Shown piece by piece: positions 1 to 8,003 of a DNA stretch of 64,000 bases. This DNA is from CBDBCU01 sp965203435 (GTDB taxonomy: Bacteria > Chloroflexota > Dehalococcoidia > Lucifugimonadales > UBA3495): NCBI GenBank assembly GCA_965203435.1, contig CBDBCU010000005.1, positions 310,001 to 374,000 of the forward strand, given 5' to 3'. Under the pieces are notes generated by a model. That model did not search any database, had not been told where the DNA came from, and saw only the letters and a list, made by a program, of their open reading frames with translations. The translations under genes were made by a program, and so were the position numbers. The stretch's first letter is position 1. Each line of letters starts with the position of its first letter.

Positions 1-1
1 C

Positions 2-304
2 CAGCGCAATTTCCGCGCCCTGCCCCGCTTTCCGGCGGCCCGGCGGGATTTGGCCCTGGTGGTCAATGCGGAAGTGCCGGCCGGGAAAATCCATAGCCTG
101 CTGACCCGCCATCGGCTGGTGGCGCGGGCCGAATTGTTTGACCTTTACACCGGGGATAATCTGCCGCCGGGGCGCAAATCCTTGGCCTATCATCTCTATT
201 TCCAGTCCCCGGAACGCACCTTGACCGCCGCGGAAGTCAACCGCGCCCTGGAGGGACTGCTGCGAACTCTGGAACGGGAAACCGGCGCCATCCGGCGGGA
301 ATAA
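2..304 (+). CDS. pheT: Phenylalanyl-tRNA synthetase beta subunit, C-terminal end (partial)
   Basis: The frame is open from the first codon of the window and ends at TAA 302-304, so only about the last 100 residues are present. They match the FDX-ACB (ferredoxin-fold anticodon-binding) domain that closes bacterial PheT: the RFPAARRDLALVV opening, the ELFDLYTG centre, and the KSLAYHL and RTLTAAEVN blocks. In the alpha2beta2 enzyme this domain binds the tRNA-Phe anticodon while the catalytic site lies on PheS. The first ATG- or TTG-like codon inside the frame is internal and is not the start. The gene continues upstream of the window, where pheS would be expected. A family A repeat follows about 40 bases after the stop. 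Confidence 0.93.
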   Translation, partial: QRNFRALPRFPAARRDLALVVNAEVPAGKIHSLLTRHRLVARAELFDLYTGDNLPPGRKSLAYHLYFQSPERTLTAAEVNRALEGLLRTLERETGAIRRE

Positions 305-340
305 AATCCTTGCCGCCGTATCCGGGCAAGCCACCACGGG

Positions 341-505
341 ATTCCCGCTTACGCGGGAATGACGGTAGAGGGGGCGGCGGGAAGGACGGTAAGGGGGCGG
401 CCGGGAAGGACGGTAGAAAGGGCGGCGGGAAGGGCGGCAACAAGGCCGCCGCCATATTTATCCGCTCACTTTGTTGAAGGATTATCCTGAACTGGTTGAG
501 GGATG
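341..505. repeat. Family A palindrome with degenerate tails and a family B copy
   Basis: A perfect ATTCCCGCTTACGCGGGAAT palindrome lies at 341-360. It is followed by three degenerate GGGAAGGACGGTA-type half copies to about 435. An imperfect family B repeat (TTGTTGAAGGAT...CCTGAACTGGTTGAGGGATG) runs from about 470 to 505, and the first possible moeA ATG at 503 sits inside it. No gene is seen in 305-553. Confidence 0.85.
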
Positions 506-553
506 AATATCCAAACGGAATCCCATCAAAATCACGGCTTGACAGGAAAGATT

Positions 554-1906
554 ATGCAAACCCATCATCATCAGCGCCAATCCGAATCCGCCAGCCATCA
601 CGACCACGGCCACCGGCATATCGGCGAGGATCTGCTGGCGGTAGAGGCGGCCTATCGCCGCATTATGGCCTGTTTCGGCCCCCTGGAAACCGAGGAAAAG
701 CCTTTGCTGGACTGCCTGGGGCAGACTTTGGCCGTGCCGGTGCATTCGCCGCTGGCCCTGCCGCCACTGGCTAATTCGGGCATGGACGGCTACGCCGTGC
801 GCCGGGAGGACATTGCCGGGGCCTCGGAACGGCAGCCGCGTCGCCTGCGGGTTATCGGCCTGGTCGCCGCCGGCCAGGTGTCTGACCGCTGGGTGCGGGA
901 CGGGACGGCCATCCGCATAATGACCGGCGCCCCCCTGCCCGGCGGGGCCGATACCGTCGTCCCTTTTGAGGAAACCGACGAAATGCAGCGCCGGGCCGCC
1001 GGGGAACTGCTGTCGGAAATCGGCATCCAGGCGGATGTGCCGGCCGGCAGCAATGTCCGCCCGGCCGGCGAGGATGTGCAGGCCGGAGAATTGGTGCTGT
1101 CCGCGGGTACGCTTATCCGCCCCTCGGAAATGGGGGTTATGGCCGCCCTGGGCATGGAACGGGCTACGGTCATCCGCCGTCCGGTGGTCGCCGTGCTGTC
1201 CACCGGGGATGAACTGGCAACGCCGGGGCAGACCCTGGAGCGAGGGCAAATCTACGACAGCAACGGGTTCGGCGTCGTCGCCGGCGTCGTCGCCGCCGGG
1301 GGTATCCCCCGCATCCTGGGCATCGCCCGGGACAATCTGGAGGATTTGCGGGCCAAGCTGGAACAGGCCGCCGGGGCTGACCTGCTGGTTACTTCGGCCG
1401 GCGTTTCCAAAGGCGATTATGATGTGGTCAAGGATGTGCTGAACGAGCGGGGGGATATTAACTTCTGGTCGGTGCGGATGCGCCCGGCCAAGCCGCTGGC
1501 CTTTGGCCTGTTGCGGCCTGGCGGCCCGGGGGACAGCGGCCGCGCCGTGCCAATGCTGGGTTTGCCCGGCAATCCGGTCAGCGCTATGGTAGCCTTTGAG
1601 ATCTTCGGCCGCCCGGCCATCCGGGCCATGCTGGGCCGCCGGCAACTGACCCGGCCCATGGTCGAGGGAACTTTGACCGGCCCCATCCACAACGGCGACG
1701 GCCGGCGGGTCTATGCCCGGGTGGAAGTGGAACGGCGCGAGGGGCTATTCTACGCCAACCCCACCGGCCCCCAGGGTTCCAACATCCTGACCTCCATGTC
1801 CCGGGCCAACGGCCTGGCGATTTGCCCGGAGGACTTGCCGGTCAAAAATGCCGGCGAAACGGTAAACATTATTATGCTGGACTGGAACGAAGAGGTGGAT
1901 TTATGA
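554..1906 (+). CDS. moeA: Molybdopterin molybdenumtransferase MoeA
   Basis: MoeA inserts molybdate into adenylylated molybdopterin in the cytoplasm, the last step of molybdenum cofactor synthesis. The family blocks appear in order: NSGMDGYA, MTGAPLPGGADTVV, VAVLSTGDEL with the following YDSN, DLLVTSAGVSKGDYDVV of the MoCF-binding domain, and LGLPGNPVSAMVAFE, then the C-terminal domain IV. Length (450 aa) is a little above the usual 400-420 because of an N-terminal extension rich in histidine (HHHQRQ..HHDHGHRH). I place the start at ATG 554, which has AGGAAAG just upstream. An in-frame ATG at 503 lies in a family B repeat and has no clear ribosome site. The stop overlaps the next start as ATGA, so the two genes are translationally coupled. 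No molybdoenzyme is visible in the window. Confidence 0.93.
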   Translation: MQTHHHQRQSESASHHDHGHRHIGEDLLAVEAAYRRIMACFGPLETEEKPLLDCLGQTLAVPVHSPLALPPLANSGMDGYAVRREDIAGASERQPRRLRVIGLVAAGQVSDRWVRDGTAIRIMTGAPLPGGADTVVPFEETDEMQRRAAGELLSEIGIQADVPAGSNVRPAGEDVQAGELVLSAGTLIRPSEMGVMAALGMERATVIRRPVVAVLSTGDELATPGQTLERGQIYDSNGFGVVAGVVAAGGIPRILGIARDNLEDLRAKLEQAAGADLLVTSAGVSKGDYDVVKDVLNERGDINFWSVRMRPAKPLAFGLLRPGGPGDSGRAVPMLGLPGNPVSAMVAFEIFGRPAIRAMLGRRQLTRPMVEGTLTGPIHNGDGRRVYARVEVERREGLFYANPTGPQGSNILTSMSRANGLAICPEDLPVKNAGETVNIIMLDWNEEVDL

Positions 1907-2358
1907 CCTTGCCGACCCCGGAGGAAACCCTGGAAACGGAAGCGGAACAGGAGGAGGAAACGCCCCTTTACTACCGCATCAGTTTTGACCGGCTGGAGAC
2001 GGAACTGAAACGGGATGCGGTAACGCTGCTGGCGGCCCGGCGGGGGCGGTCGGCTCCTTCTTTGGTGCAGGCCGACCATGAACTGGACGACCCCCAGGCT
2101 CTGCTCGAGGAAATTGCCGAGTTCACCGCCCCGGAGGAGGATTTTATCCACTCCAACCTGCCGGTGCAGGAAATTCTGTTCCGCACCCTGCTGGCCCGGC
2201 GCAACGCACCGATGGCCCTGGACGACTTGTGCCACGAGCTGACCGAGCGCTGGTCGGCTCCCGACCGGCCGATTAACCTCACCCCCCAGAGTTTGCAGCG
2301 CATCCTGGACAACGACCACTACTACGGCTTTGCCCGGGAGGAATTGGAGGAGGAGTAG
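1903..2358 (+). CDS. Conserved hypothetical acidic protein coupled to moeA
   Basis: This frame encodes 151 aa starting at the ATG that overlaps the moeA stop (ATGA, 1903-1906). The protein is acidic: the N terminus is rich in glutamate (EETLETEAEQEEE) and the C terminus ends EELEEE. The middle, from PLYYRISF to ARRNAPMALDDLCHEL and a predicted helical end, has no motif that I recognise. Tight coupling to moeA suggests a role tied to molybdenum cofactor or to co-expression only; that is inference. Codon use and G+C match the neighbours, so it is probably a real gene. Confidence 0.7.
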   Translation: MTLPTPEETLETEAEQEEETPLYYRISFDRLETELKRDAVTLLAARRGRSAPSLVQADHELDDPQALLEEIAEFTAPEEDFIHSNLPVQEILFRTLLARRNAPMALDDLCHELTERWSAPDRPINLTPQSLQRILDNDHYYGFAREELEEE

Positions 2359-2379
2359 CGGCGTCCCCCCGTTCATCCG

Positions 2380-2665
2380 GCAACCAGTTCAGGGTGGGCG
2401 GAAAAGGGCGGGCCGCGCAATCCGGCAACCGAGGCAGGATGAGCGGAAAAGGGGTGGCCGCCGCCCCCTTACCGTCATTCCCGCGTAAGCGGGAATCCAG
2501 TGCTTGGTTGCCGGTTCATCCTTCAACCAGTTCAGGATGAGCGGAATGGGTGGTCTGCCGGAAGCCCATTACCGTCATTTCCGGGATAACCGGGGATGAC
2601 GGCTTTTTGTGGTGGGATGCGGCCGCCCCCATCCGCTCATCCTGAACTGGTTGAAGGATGGAAAG
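2380..2665. repeat. Cluster of family A and family B repeats
   Basis: Family B copies (CAACCAGTTCAGGATGAGCGG type) lie near 2380-2400, 2420-2450, 2516-2545 and 2629-2660, the last inverted. One family A palindrome lies at 2477-2496, and a degenerate one (TCATTTCCGGGATAACCGGG) at about 2574-2600. No gene is seen between 2359 and 2810. Confidence 0.85.
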
Positions 2666-2739
2666 GAGGGCAAAAAATAAAATTTTTCGAAATTGCCCCC
2701 ACATCCCCCTTGCAATCCCCCAAACCATGGCATAGAATA

Positions 2740-2789
2740 AACACAAGTCAAGGCCGAATCGCCAAGGCGATTCGGCCTTGACTTGTGTT
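2740..2789. repeat. Perfect 24-bp inverted repeat with a 2-nt centre
   Basis: The arm 2740-2763 (AACACAAGTCAAGGCCGAAT...) is the exact reverse complement of 2766-2789, with AA between. The element is unlike repeat families A-C. It ends 21 bases before the start codon at 2811, directly ahead of the ribosome binding site (GGAGGT), so it would form a very stable hairpin in the 5' leader of that gene or a cruciform in DNA. There is no U-run on the + strand that would make it a standard terminator. Confidence 0.9.
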
Positions 2790-2810
2790 GGGGCCTCCTG
2801 GAGGTCCCTT

Positions 2811-3737
2811 ATGCCCAAGTTCTTTCCCCAGGCTTTCATCACGGGCATCGTCCTTTTCCTGCTGCTGGGGGCCGGGTATGGCATTGCCACTATCCAAGCC
2901 GCCCGCGCCATCCCCTGGGACTGCGCCGACTGGCAAGCCTTTGCCCACGACGACCGCACCACCGCCATCCTGGAATCCCTGGCCGAAAACCGCGGCAAGA
3001 CCCTCTACTGCGGCATCGACCAGTCCGATACTTTCAGCAAGGCCGAAACTTGGCAGGCCGGGAAAGACCGCAACGAGCGGGATGACACCGTCTATTTCGG
3101 GGAACGAGGCCAATTCCGCGGCTTTCTGGCCTCCCAAGAGGGCTGGTTGACTGACGGGGAATCGGGGATTACCGGGGTCAGCCGGGATCGCATTTTTGAG
3201 TTTCCCCGGGAGGAGAAGCGGCGCACTAAGCGGGTCAAGCGGTTTAAGGTCGGCAGCGGCCCGGTAGCCACGGATACTTGCCCGGATCCGGATTCCCGGG
3301 AGGCCGGCAATCCGCAGCCCGGCAACCTGATTTGCTCCGGTTGGGGAACGGCGTCCGGCCTTATCACCAATCCTGAAACAACCGCGTTAAGGTTAGCTGA
3401 GATCAGTTGGGCTAATGACCAGGATAGCGGCAGCCGGACTATCTTTGACTCCTGGCAACTGGCTTGGCAAACCTTTCCCGGCGCGGAGTTCTGGCAGACG
3501 CGGGCAGATATGGCGGCGGCCCGCGCTTGCCGATCCCGGGGGGCCAAATATGTCGCCGGCAGCGCGGCTTTCGGCCCGGGACACAGCGACTTCTCCCGCT
3601 CCGGCGTCAATCGCGGGGCTGGCTTGGGTTGGTTTTACCGGGATATTCAATCCGGCAACCTCTTTAACTACCAAGCCCGGCAAAGTCGGACTTGGACGGC
3701 TACCTGCAAGAAAACCGTCCGCCGCACCCGGCGGTAG
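2811..3737 (+). CDS. Hypothetical membrane-anchored or secreted protein
   Basis: I chose ATG 2811 because CTGGAGGTCCCTT precedes it; the frame is open further upstream only through the inverted repeat. The protein (308 aa) starts with MPKFFPQAFITGIVLFLLLGAGYG, one hydrophobic segment at about residues 8-28 that fits a signal anchor. The rest is hydrophilic, with several Cys residues (WDCADW, YCGID, TCPDPD, ICSGWG, ACRSRG, TCKKT) that could form disulfides outside the cell. The end is strongly basic (KKTVRRTRR). I do not recognise a family. It stands alone between two repeat clusters. Confidence 0.72.
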   Translation: MPKFFPQAFITGIVLFLLLGAGYGIATIQAARAIPWDCADWQAFAHDDRTTAILESLAENRGKTLYCGIDQSDTFSKAETWQAGKDRNERDDTVYFGERGQFRGFLASQEGWLTDGESGITGVSRDRIFEFPREEKRRTKRVKRFKVGSGPVATDTCPDPDSREAGNPQPGNLICSGWGTASGLITNPETTALRLAEISWANDQDSGSRTIFDSWQLAWQTFPGAEFWQTRADMAAARACRSRGAKYVAGSAAFGPGHSDFSRSGVNRGAGLGWFYRDIQSGNLFNYQARQSRTWTATCKKTVRRTRR

Positions 3738-3754
3738 GGGGGCGGCCCTTTTCC

Positions 3755-4015
3755 GCTCATCCTTCAACGATGTTCAGGATGAGCGGATTTGGGGTGGCGG
3801 CCGCCCCCTTACCGTCATTCCCGCGTAAGCGGGAATCCAGCGGTTGCCTGCCGGGTCATCCTTCAACAAGTTCAGGATGAGCGGAAAAGGGGTGGCCGCC
3901 GCCCGCTACCGTCATTCCCGCGTAAGCGGGAATCCAGCGGTTGCCTGCCGACCAATACCATCATAAGGTAGTACCGTTCGGGATTCCCGCTTACGCGGGA
4001 ATGACGGTCTGATGG
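3755..4015. repeat. Family A composite element with family B copies
   Basis: Family B copies lie at about 3757-3787 and 3857-3888. Family A palindromes lie at 3817-3836, 3914-3933 and 3983-4002. The last two are inverted relative to each other around a core containing CCAATACCATCATAAGG, giving a paired-palindrome element of about 100 bp. No gene is seen in 3738-4077. An inverted GCCGGCGGCC/GGCCGCCGGC pair at about 4016-4065 lies just past the rplT stop. Confidence 0.88.
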
Positions 4016-4077
4016 GCCGGCGGCCAAGTATGCAATTGTCTTGGGGGGGAATACCGGCCGCCGGCTAGGCCCGGTTG

Positions 4078-4446
4078 TTACCCGGCCCGGGCCGCTACGG
4101 CTTCGCCGGAAATGCCCACCAGCTGGGCGAACCCGTCCGGGTCGTTGACCGCCAGGTCGGCCAGCATCTTGCGGTCGATGTCAATGCCGGCCAGTTTCAG
4201 GCCGTGCATAAACTGGCTGTAGCTGGCCCCGTGCTGGCGGCAGGCGGCGCCGATGCGGACAATCCACAGGCGGCGGAAATCCCCCTTGCGTTCCCGGCGA
4301 TGCCGGTAGGAATAGCTCCAGGCGTGGAGCAGGGCTTCCCGGGCCCATTTGTAGTTGCGGCCGGCGGAACCCTGGAAACCCTTGGCCGCGGCCAATACTT
4401 TCTTGTGCCGGTGGCGCTTGGTGACGCCGCGTTTCACTCTGGACAA
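4078..4446 (-). CDS. rplT: Large ribosomal subunit protein bL20
   Basis: The 122-aa product has the bL20 signature: a basic N terminus with RVKRGVTKRHRHKKVLAAAKGFQGS, then a YSYRHRRERKGDFRRLWIVRIGAACR block and the SQFMHGLKLAGIDIDRKMLADLA block. bL20 binds 23S rRNA early in 50S assembly and in other bacteria represses its own operon. It is the last gene of infC-rpmI-rplT, 54 bases after rpmI. Length is at the usual 115-120, with a short Ala-rich tail. Confidence 0.97.
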   Translation of the reverse strand: MSRVKRGVTKRHRHKKVLAAAKGFQGSAGRNYKWAREALLHAWSYSYRHRRERKGDFRRLWIVRIGAACRQHGASYSQFMHGLKLAGIDIDRKMLADLAVNDPDGFAQLVGISGEAVAARAG

Positions 4447-4500
4447 GGCAATTCTCTCCGGGCTGGTCTGAATGGATGGGATCCGGGGCCGGCCGCCGGT

Positions 4501-4698
4501 CTAGGCGTAGGGCATCAGGCGGCTCAGCCGGCCGGCGTCCCGGGGGCTGACCGGCAGTTTGCCGGCGTACTTGCGGGTCACCTTTTTGGGCTTTTTCCGC
4601 CGCAGATGACTGCTCATCCGCTTGCGGCGGAGCATTTTGCCCGCGCCGGTGATATGGAACCGGGCCTTGGCTCCCTTGTGGGTTTTAAGTTTTGGCAT
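4501..4698 (-). CDS. rpmI: Large ribosomal subunit protein bL35
   Basis: The 65-aa basic protein begins MPKLKTHKGAKARFHITGAGK and continues MLRRKRMSSHLRRKKPKKVTRKYAG, the standard bL35 pattern and length. It is a 50S subunit protein near the peptidyl-transferase side. Its first 14 bases overlap the end of infC, so it is probably translated by coupling to infC. Confidence 0.97.
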   Translation of the reverse strand: MPKLKTHKGAKARFHITGAGKMLRRKRMSSHLRRKKPKKVTRKYAGKLPVSPRDAGRLSRLMPYA

Positions 4699-5224
4699 CG
4701 GTCTTTTCGCTCCGCACTGCGCTGGGAATCAGAATCATGGACAAGGCGCGGCCTTCCATGGCCGGCGGCTTTTCCAGCCGCACCTCCTCTTTCAGCTCGT
4801 CGGCTACCCGTTTCAGCAGGGAAAGGCCCAACTGCTGATGCACCGCTTCCCGGCCGCGAAAGCGGACGGTCAGCTTGACCTTGGAACCGTCCTCAATAAA
4901 CTCCTTGACCTTGCGGAGCTTGGCGTCCAGGTCGTGGTCGCCGATATTGGGCCGGAAACGGACTTCCCGCAGTTCGGTGTTCTTTTGGGATTTCCGGGAT
5001 TCCCGTTCCCGCTTGGAATACAAGTAGCGCAGCTTTCCGTAGTCCAGCAGGCGGCAGACCGGCGGATCGGCGTTGGGGGCCACTTCCACCAGGTCAACAC
5101 CATTCTGGCGCGCCAACTGCAGGGCCTGGTCCACCGGCATCAGGCCCAGTTGCTCGCCGTCATCGCCGATAACCCGGATTCGGGGCGCCCGAATTTGCTC
5201 GTTGACTTTATACTGCCTGGCGAT
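4685..5224 (-). CDS. infC: Translation initiation factor IF-3 with a probable AUC start
   Basis: IF-3 binds the 30S subunit, blocks premature 50S joining and checks the start codon. The N-domain opens YKVNEQIRAPRIRVIGDDGEQLG, the linker is Lys/Arg-rich (YSKRERESRKSQKN) and the C-domain carries EVRFRPNIGDHDLDAKLRKVKEFI and VKLTVRFRGRE. An in-frame ATG at 5239 is unlikely to be used, because the only strong ribosome site (GGAGG, 5236-5232) lies inside that extension. Eight bases after it comes ATC (5224-5222), which would give the normal IF-3 N-terminal length. Non-AUG starts (AUU, AUC, AUA) are an established feature of infC and let the factor repress its own translation. About 180 aa. Confidence 0.93.
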   Translation of the reverse strand: MARQYKVNEQIRAPRIRVIGDDGEQLGLMPVDQALQLARQNGVDLVEVAPNADPPVCRLLDYGKLRYLYSKRERESRKSQKNTELREVRFRPNIGDHDLDAKLRKVKEFIEDGSKVKLTVRFRGREAVHQQLGLSLLKRVADELKEEVRLEKPPAMEGRALSMILIPSAVRSEKTDAKT

Positions 5225-5239
5225 GCTCACTACCTCCAT
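5222..5239 (-). promoter_or_regulatory. infC ribosome binding site and AUC start
   Basis: On the minus strand the order is ATG, GAGG within GGAGG, then TAGTGAGC and ATC. The 8-base spacing from GGAGG to ATC is good, while the spacing to GTG (2 bases) is too short and the ATG overlaps the site. This is the basis for placing the infC start at 5224. Confidence 0.6.
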
Positions 5240-5391
5240 TTAAACTGGGTCGGCCACAGGCTTGCCGGAAGGGTGCGACTAATTTATCACAACAAAAAGG
5301 GCAAGTCAAGGCCGGCGGCGGCATTGATTCCGGGCAGTTGCGGGATATTCGTTCCGGCCGCGGCAGCGTTGGCCGGCCCGGCCTATCCCGC

Positions 5392-5650
5392 TCAGCTGAG
5401 GACGGACAGCAGGGCAAAGATGCCGGCGACCATTCCCCCGCCCATTACCCAGATAATGCCGCCGATGATGATGGCGGAGGACAAAGAGAGTTTGCCGCTG
5501 GCCGGCGTGCCGGTCTCGGTTGTCAGCGGCAAGAGAGGAAACGCGGGATTCCAGGCTTTTGATGCGGCCGTTAAACCCGTCAAGCCGCCCGGCCAGGTAT
5601 TCCAAGGTGATAGGGTTGGGCGGCGGGTTCTGGAATTCCGGCACAATCAT
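5392..5650 (-). pseudogene. Small coiled-coil/tail-anchor protein split by a frameshift
   Basis: From ATG 5650 (GGAGAGAGTT upstream) the first frame gives a heptad-like segment, TLEYLAGRLDGFNGRIKSLESRVSSLAADN. That frame then turns into low-sense His/Arg-rich sequence. The neighbouring frame, shifted by +1, carries SLSSAIIIGGIIWVMGGGMVAGIFALLSVLS and a stop at 5392, which is a clear transmembrane tail. The joined product, about 85 aa, would have the same coiled-coil plus C-terminal membrane-helix plan as the genes at 7003 and 11015. The crossing point is near 5520-5530. It may be a real mutation, a sequencing error or, less likely, a programmed shift. Confidence 0.6.
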
Positions 5651-5715
5651 AACTCTCTCCTATCGAGATAGTTTCGTAAGGTCGGCATCGCTCTAGGGTT
5701 GCCGCCACCCCCCAC

Positions 5716-6924
5716 CTACCGCAAGGACAGCATCCGCTCCAGGGCGATCATGGCGTCCCGTTGCATTTCGGCGGAGACGGTGATGCGGTTGACTACTTCC
5801 CCGGCGGCCAGCCGTTCCAGAGTCCAGAGCAGATAGGCCGGATGAATGCGGTACATCGTCGAGCAGGGGCAGCTGACCGGATCCAGGCAGAACACCGTTT
5901 TATCCGGGTTTTGCAGGGCCAGGCGATTGACCAGGCTGATTTCCGTCCCCACCGCCCACTGGCTGCCGGCCGGGGCGGCGTTGATGGTCTTGCGGATAAA
6001 CTCGGTGGAGCCATTGAGGTCGGCGGCCTGCACCGTTTCCATGGGACATTCGGGATGCACCAGGGCGGTCACTTCCGGATAGCGCTGGCGGGCCGCCGCA
6101 ATCTGCCCCGGGGTGAAACGGGTATGCACCGAACAATGCCCCTGCCACAGCACCATCTTGGCCGCCCGCAGCTGCTCCGGCGTGTTGCCGCCCAGCCGCT
6201 TGAAAGGATTCCATACGACCATCTGCTCCAACGGGATGCCCAGGGTCAGGGCGGTATTGCGCCCCAAGTGCTGGTCGGGCAGGAACAAAACCCGTTCCGC
6301 CCGGTCAAAAGCCCAGCGCAACACGGCCGGGGCATTGGAGGAAGTGCAGACCGCGCCATTGTTGCGCCCGCACAAAGCCTTGATGCCGGCAATGGAGTTC
6401 ATATAGGTGACCGGAATTATGCCGCCGCAATCGCCCAAAACCTCCTGCAAATCCTCCCAGGCATCCTCCACATCGCCCATCGGGGCCATATCGGCCATCG
6501 AGCAGCCGGCGGTGATGTTGGGCAGGATGACCTGCTGATGGGGGGCGCAGAGGATGGCGGCGGTTTCGGCCATAAAGTGGACGCCGCAAAAGATGATGTA
6601 GCTGGATTCGGGCCGGGAGGCGGCCTCCTGGGACAGCAGGAAAGAGTCGCCCTGAAAGTCGGCGTACTTGATGATTTCCTCCCGCTGATAATGGTGGCCC
6701 AGGATGGTGACGGCATTGCCCAGCCGCTGCCGGACGGCGTGGATGCGGTCATCCAGTTCGGCGGCGGAGCAGCGCAGATATTCGGCGGGGATTTGCTGCC
6801 AGCGGACATTGACCGCCAGTTCCTCGGCCAGGGATTTGGCCGGCAGTTCGTCCGCCGGCTTGCAAAAGGCGGCGTGTTCGATTTCGGTCAGGGGTATGGT
6901 GGGACTGCGGGTTTCAGTAGCCAT
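5716..6924 (-). CDS. nadA: Quinolinate synthase A
   Basis: NadA condenses iminoaspartate with dihydroxyacetone phosphate to quinolinate in NAD synthesis, using a [4Fe-4S] cluster. Blocks seen: VTILGHHYQREEIIKYADFQGDS, IFCGVHFMAETA with the first cluster Cys (C113), ILPNITAGCSMADM, TYMNSIAGIKALCG with VCTSSNA, LFLPDQHLGRN, VHPECPMET, GTEISLVNRL, and CLDPVSCPCSTMYRI. Length is 402 aa, typical of the longer form of the family. ATG 6924 is preferred over GTG 6930 because AAGGAAAGG lies at a good distance from it. No nadB or nadC is present, so the rest of the pathway is elsewhere. The bases just upstream (6934-6956) repeat almost exactly at 7956-7978, ahead of the next gene. Confidence 0.96.
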   Translation of the reverse strand: MATETRSPTIPLTEIEHAAFCKPADELPAKSLAEELAVNVRWQQIPAEYLRCSAAELDDRIHAVRQRLGNAVTILGHHYQREEIIKYADFQGDSFLLSQEAASRPESSYIIFCGVHFMAETAAILCAPHQQVILPNITAGCSMADMAPMGDVEDAWEDLQEVLGDCGGIIPVTYMNSIAGIKALCGRNNGAVCTSSNAPAVLRWAFDRAERVLFLPDQHLGRNTALTLGIPLEQMVVWNPFKRLGGNTPEQLRAAKMVLWQGHCSVHTRFTPGQIAAARQRYPEVTALVHPECPMETVQAADLNGSTEFIRKTINAAPAGSQWAVGTEISLVNRLALQNPDKTVFCLDPVSCPCSTMYRIHPAYLLWTLERLAAGEVVNRITVSAEMQRDAMIALERMLSLR

Positions 6925-7002
6925 AATCACCTTTCCTTGCCGGAACGGGATGGGGGATGCGTTTTTGTCGGTTGCCGGGACGATGGCCGCGGCCTTTCCT
7001 GC

Positions 7003-7947
7003 CTATCCCCCGGCCCGGGATACGGCTTGAATGACTTGCGTTATCAGCAAACCCAAGCCGGTAGCCAGCAGGGCGCCGCCGATGACCAGACCGGTCTGGT
7101 AAAGGCGGTCGATCCGCCCATTGATCCGCTCGCTCTGCCGGTCAATGCGGTCGTTGACCTCCTGGAACTGCTGAGTGGTTTGCTCGCCTTGCCGGTCGAT
7201 CCGATTGTTGACCTCTTGGAACTGTTGGGTGGTTTGCTCGCTCTGCCGGTCAATGCGGCTGTTGACCGCCCGGAACTGTTCGTTGACCCCTTGGAACTGC
7301 TTGTTGACCTCCTGGAACTGTTCCGTGAAATGCTCGTTCTGCCGGTCGATGCGGCTGTTGACCGCACGGAACTGTTCGTTGACCCCTTGGAATTGTTGAG
7401 TGACCTGCTCGCTCTGCCGGTCAATGCGGCTGTTGACTTCCCGGAACTGCTCCGCGAACTGCTCGTTCTGCCGGTCAATGCGGCCGTTGACCTGGGAGAC
7501 CTGCTCGCTGAGCTGAATGAATTGCGAGCTCGCCCGGATCAACAACGCGCAGGCTTCGGTGAGCTGACCGTTCATTTGAGAGAACTGTTCAGCGGTTTGC
7601 GCGGGGTTCTGGTCCAGGTATACCTGGACTTGGCGGAACTGCCCGGCCAGTTGCAGGTACTGCTCGGCCAACTGGCTCAACTGACCGTTCACTTCCAGGA
7701 GGCGGCCATTCACCTGGGCAAACTGCTCTTTTACCGCAGCGAACTGCTCGGCGGCCTGCTTTTCATTCCGGTCAATGCGCTGGTTGACCTGGCTGAGCTG
7801 GCCGGCCAAGTGGCCGTATTGGTCATTCACCTGAGCCAACTGCGCGGCGGCTACGCCCAACTGGGCCTTGACTTCCTGCAAGTCATTGCCCTGCGCGGCG
7901 AGCAGACGCTCCAGATGCTCCGCAGTCCGGGGTAGGTCCTCGGTCAT
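7003..7947 (-). CDS. Long coiled-coil protein with C-terminal membrane anchor
   Basis: The 314-aa product is almost entirely heptad coiled coil. From about residue 150 to 280 it is built of repeated QEVNxRIDRQxEQxxxQF units about 14-21 residues long, Gln-rich, and it ends with one membrane helix (TGLVIGGALLATGLGLLITQVI, about residues 282-303). ATG 7947 has AAGGAG at good spacing. The plan resembles CCDC90/DUF1640-like and other tail-anchored coiled-coil proteins, but the repeats are too biased to assign a family. The repeated DNA makes recombination and length change likely. It lies between nadA and the PH-domain gene, all on the minus strand. Confidence 0.72.
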   Translation of the reverse strand: MTEDLPRTAEHLERLLAAQGNDLQEVKAQLGVAAAQLAQVNDQYGHLAGQLSQVNQRIDRNEKQAAEQFAAVKEQFAQVNGRLLEVNGQLSQLAEQYLQLAGQFRQVQVYLDQNPAQTAEQFSQMNGQLTEACALLIRASSQFIQLSEQVSQVNGRIDRQNEQFAEQFREVNSRIDRQSEQVTQQFQGVNEQFRAVNSRIDRQNEHFTEQFQEVNKQFQGVNEQFRAVNSRIDRQSEQTTQQFQEVNNRIDRQGEQTTQQFQEVNDRIDRQSERINGRIDRLYQTGLVIGGALLATGLGLLITQVIQAVSRAGG

Positions 7948-8003
7948 TCGTTACTCCTTGCCGGAACGGGATGGGGGACGGTCTATCCCCGGAACCGGAA
8001 CGA

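Noticed and set aside
5761..7935. 724-aa open frame on the + strand opposite nadA and the coiled-coil gene
   Set aside because: It is the antisense shadow of nadA and of the repeat-rich coiled-coil gene; the opposite strand has family matches and ribosome sites, this one has neither.
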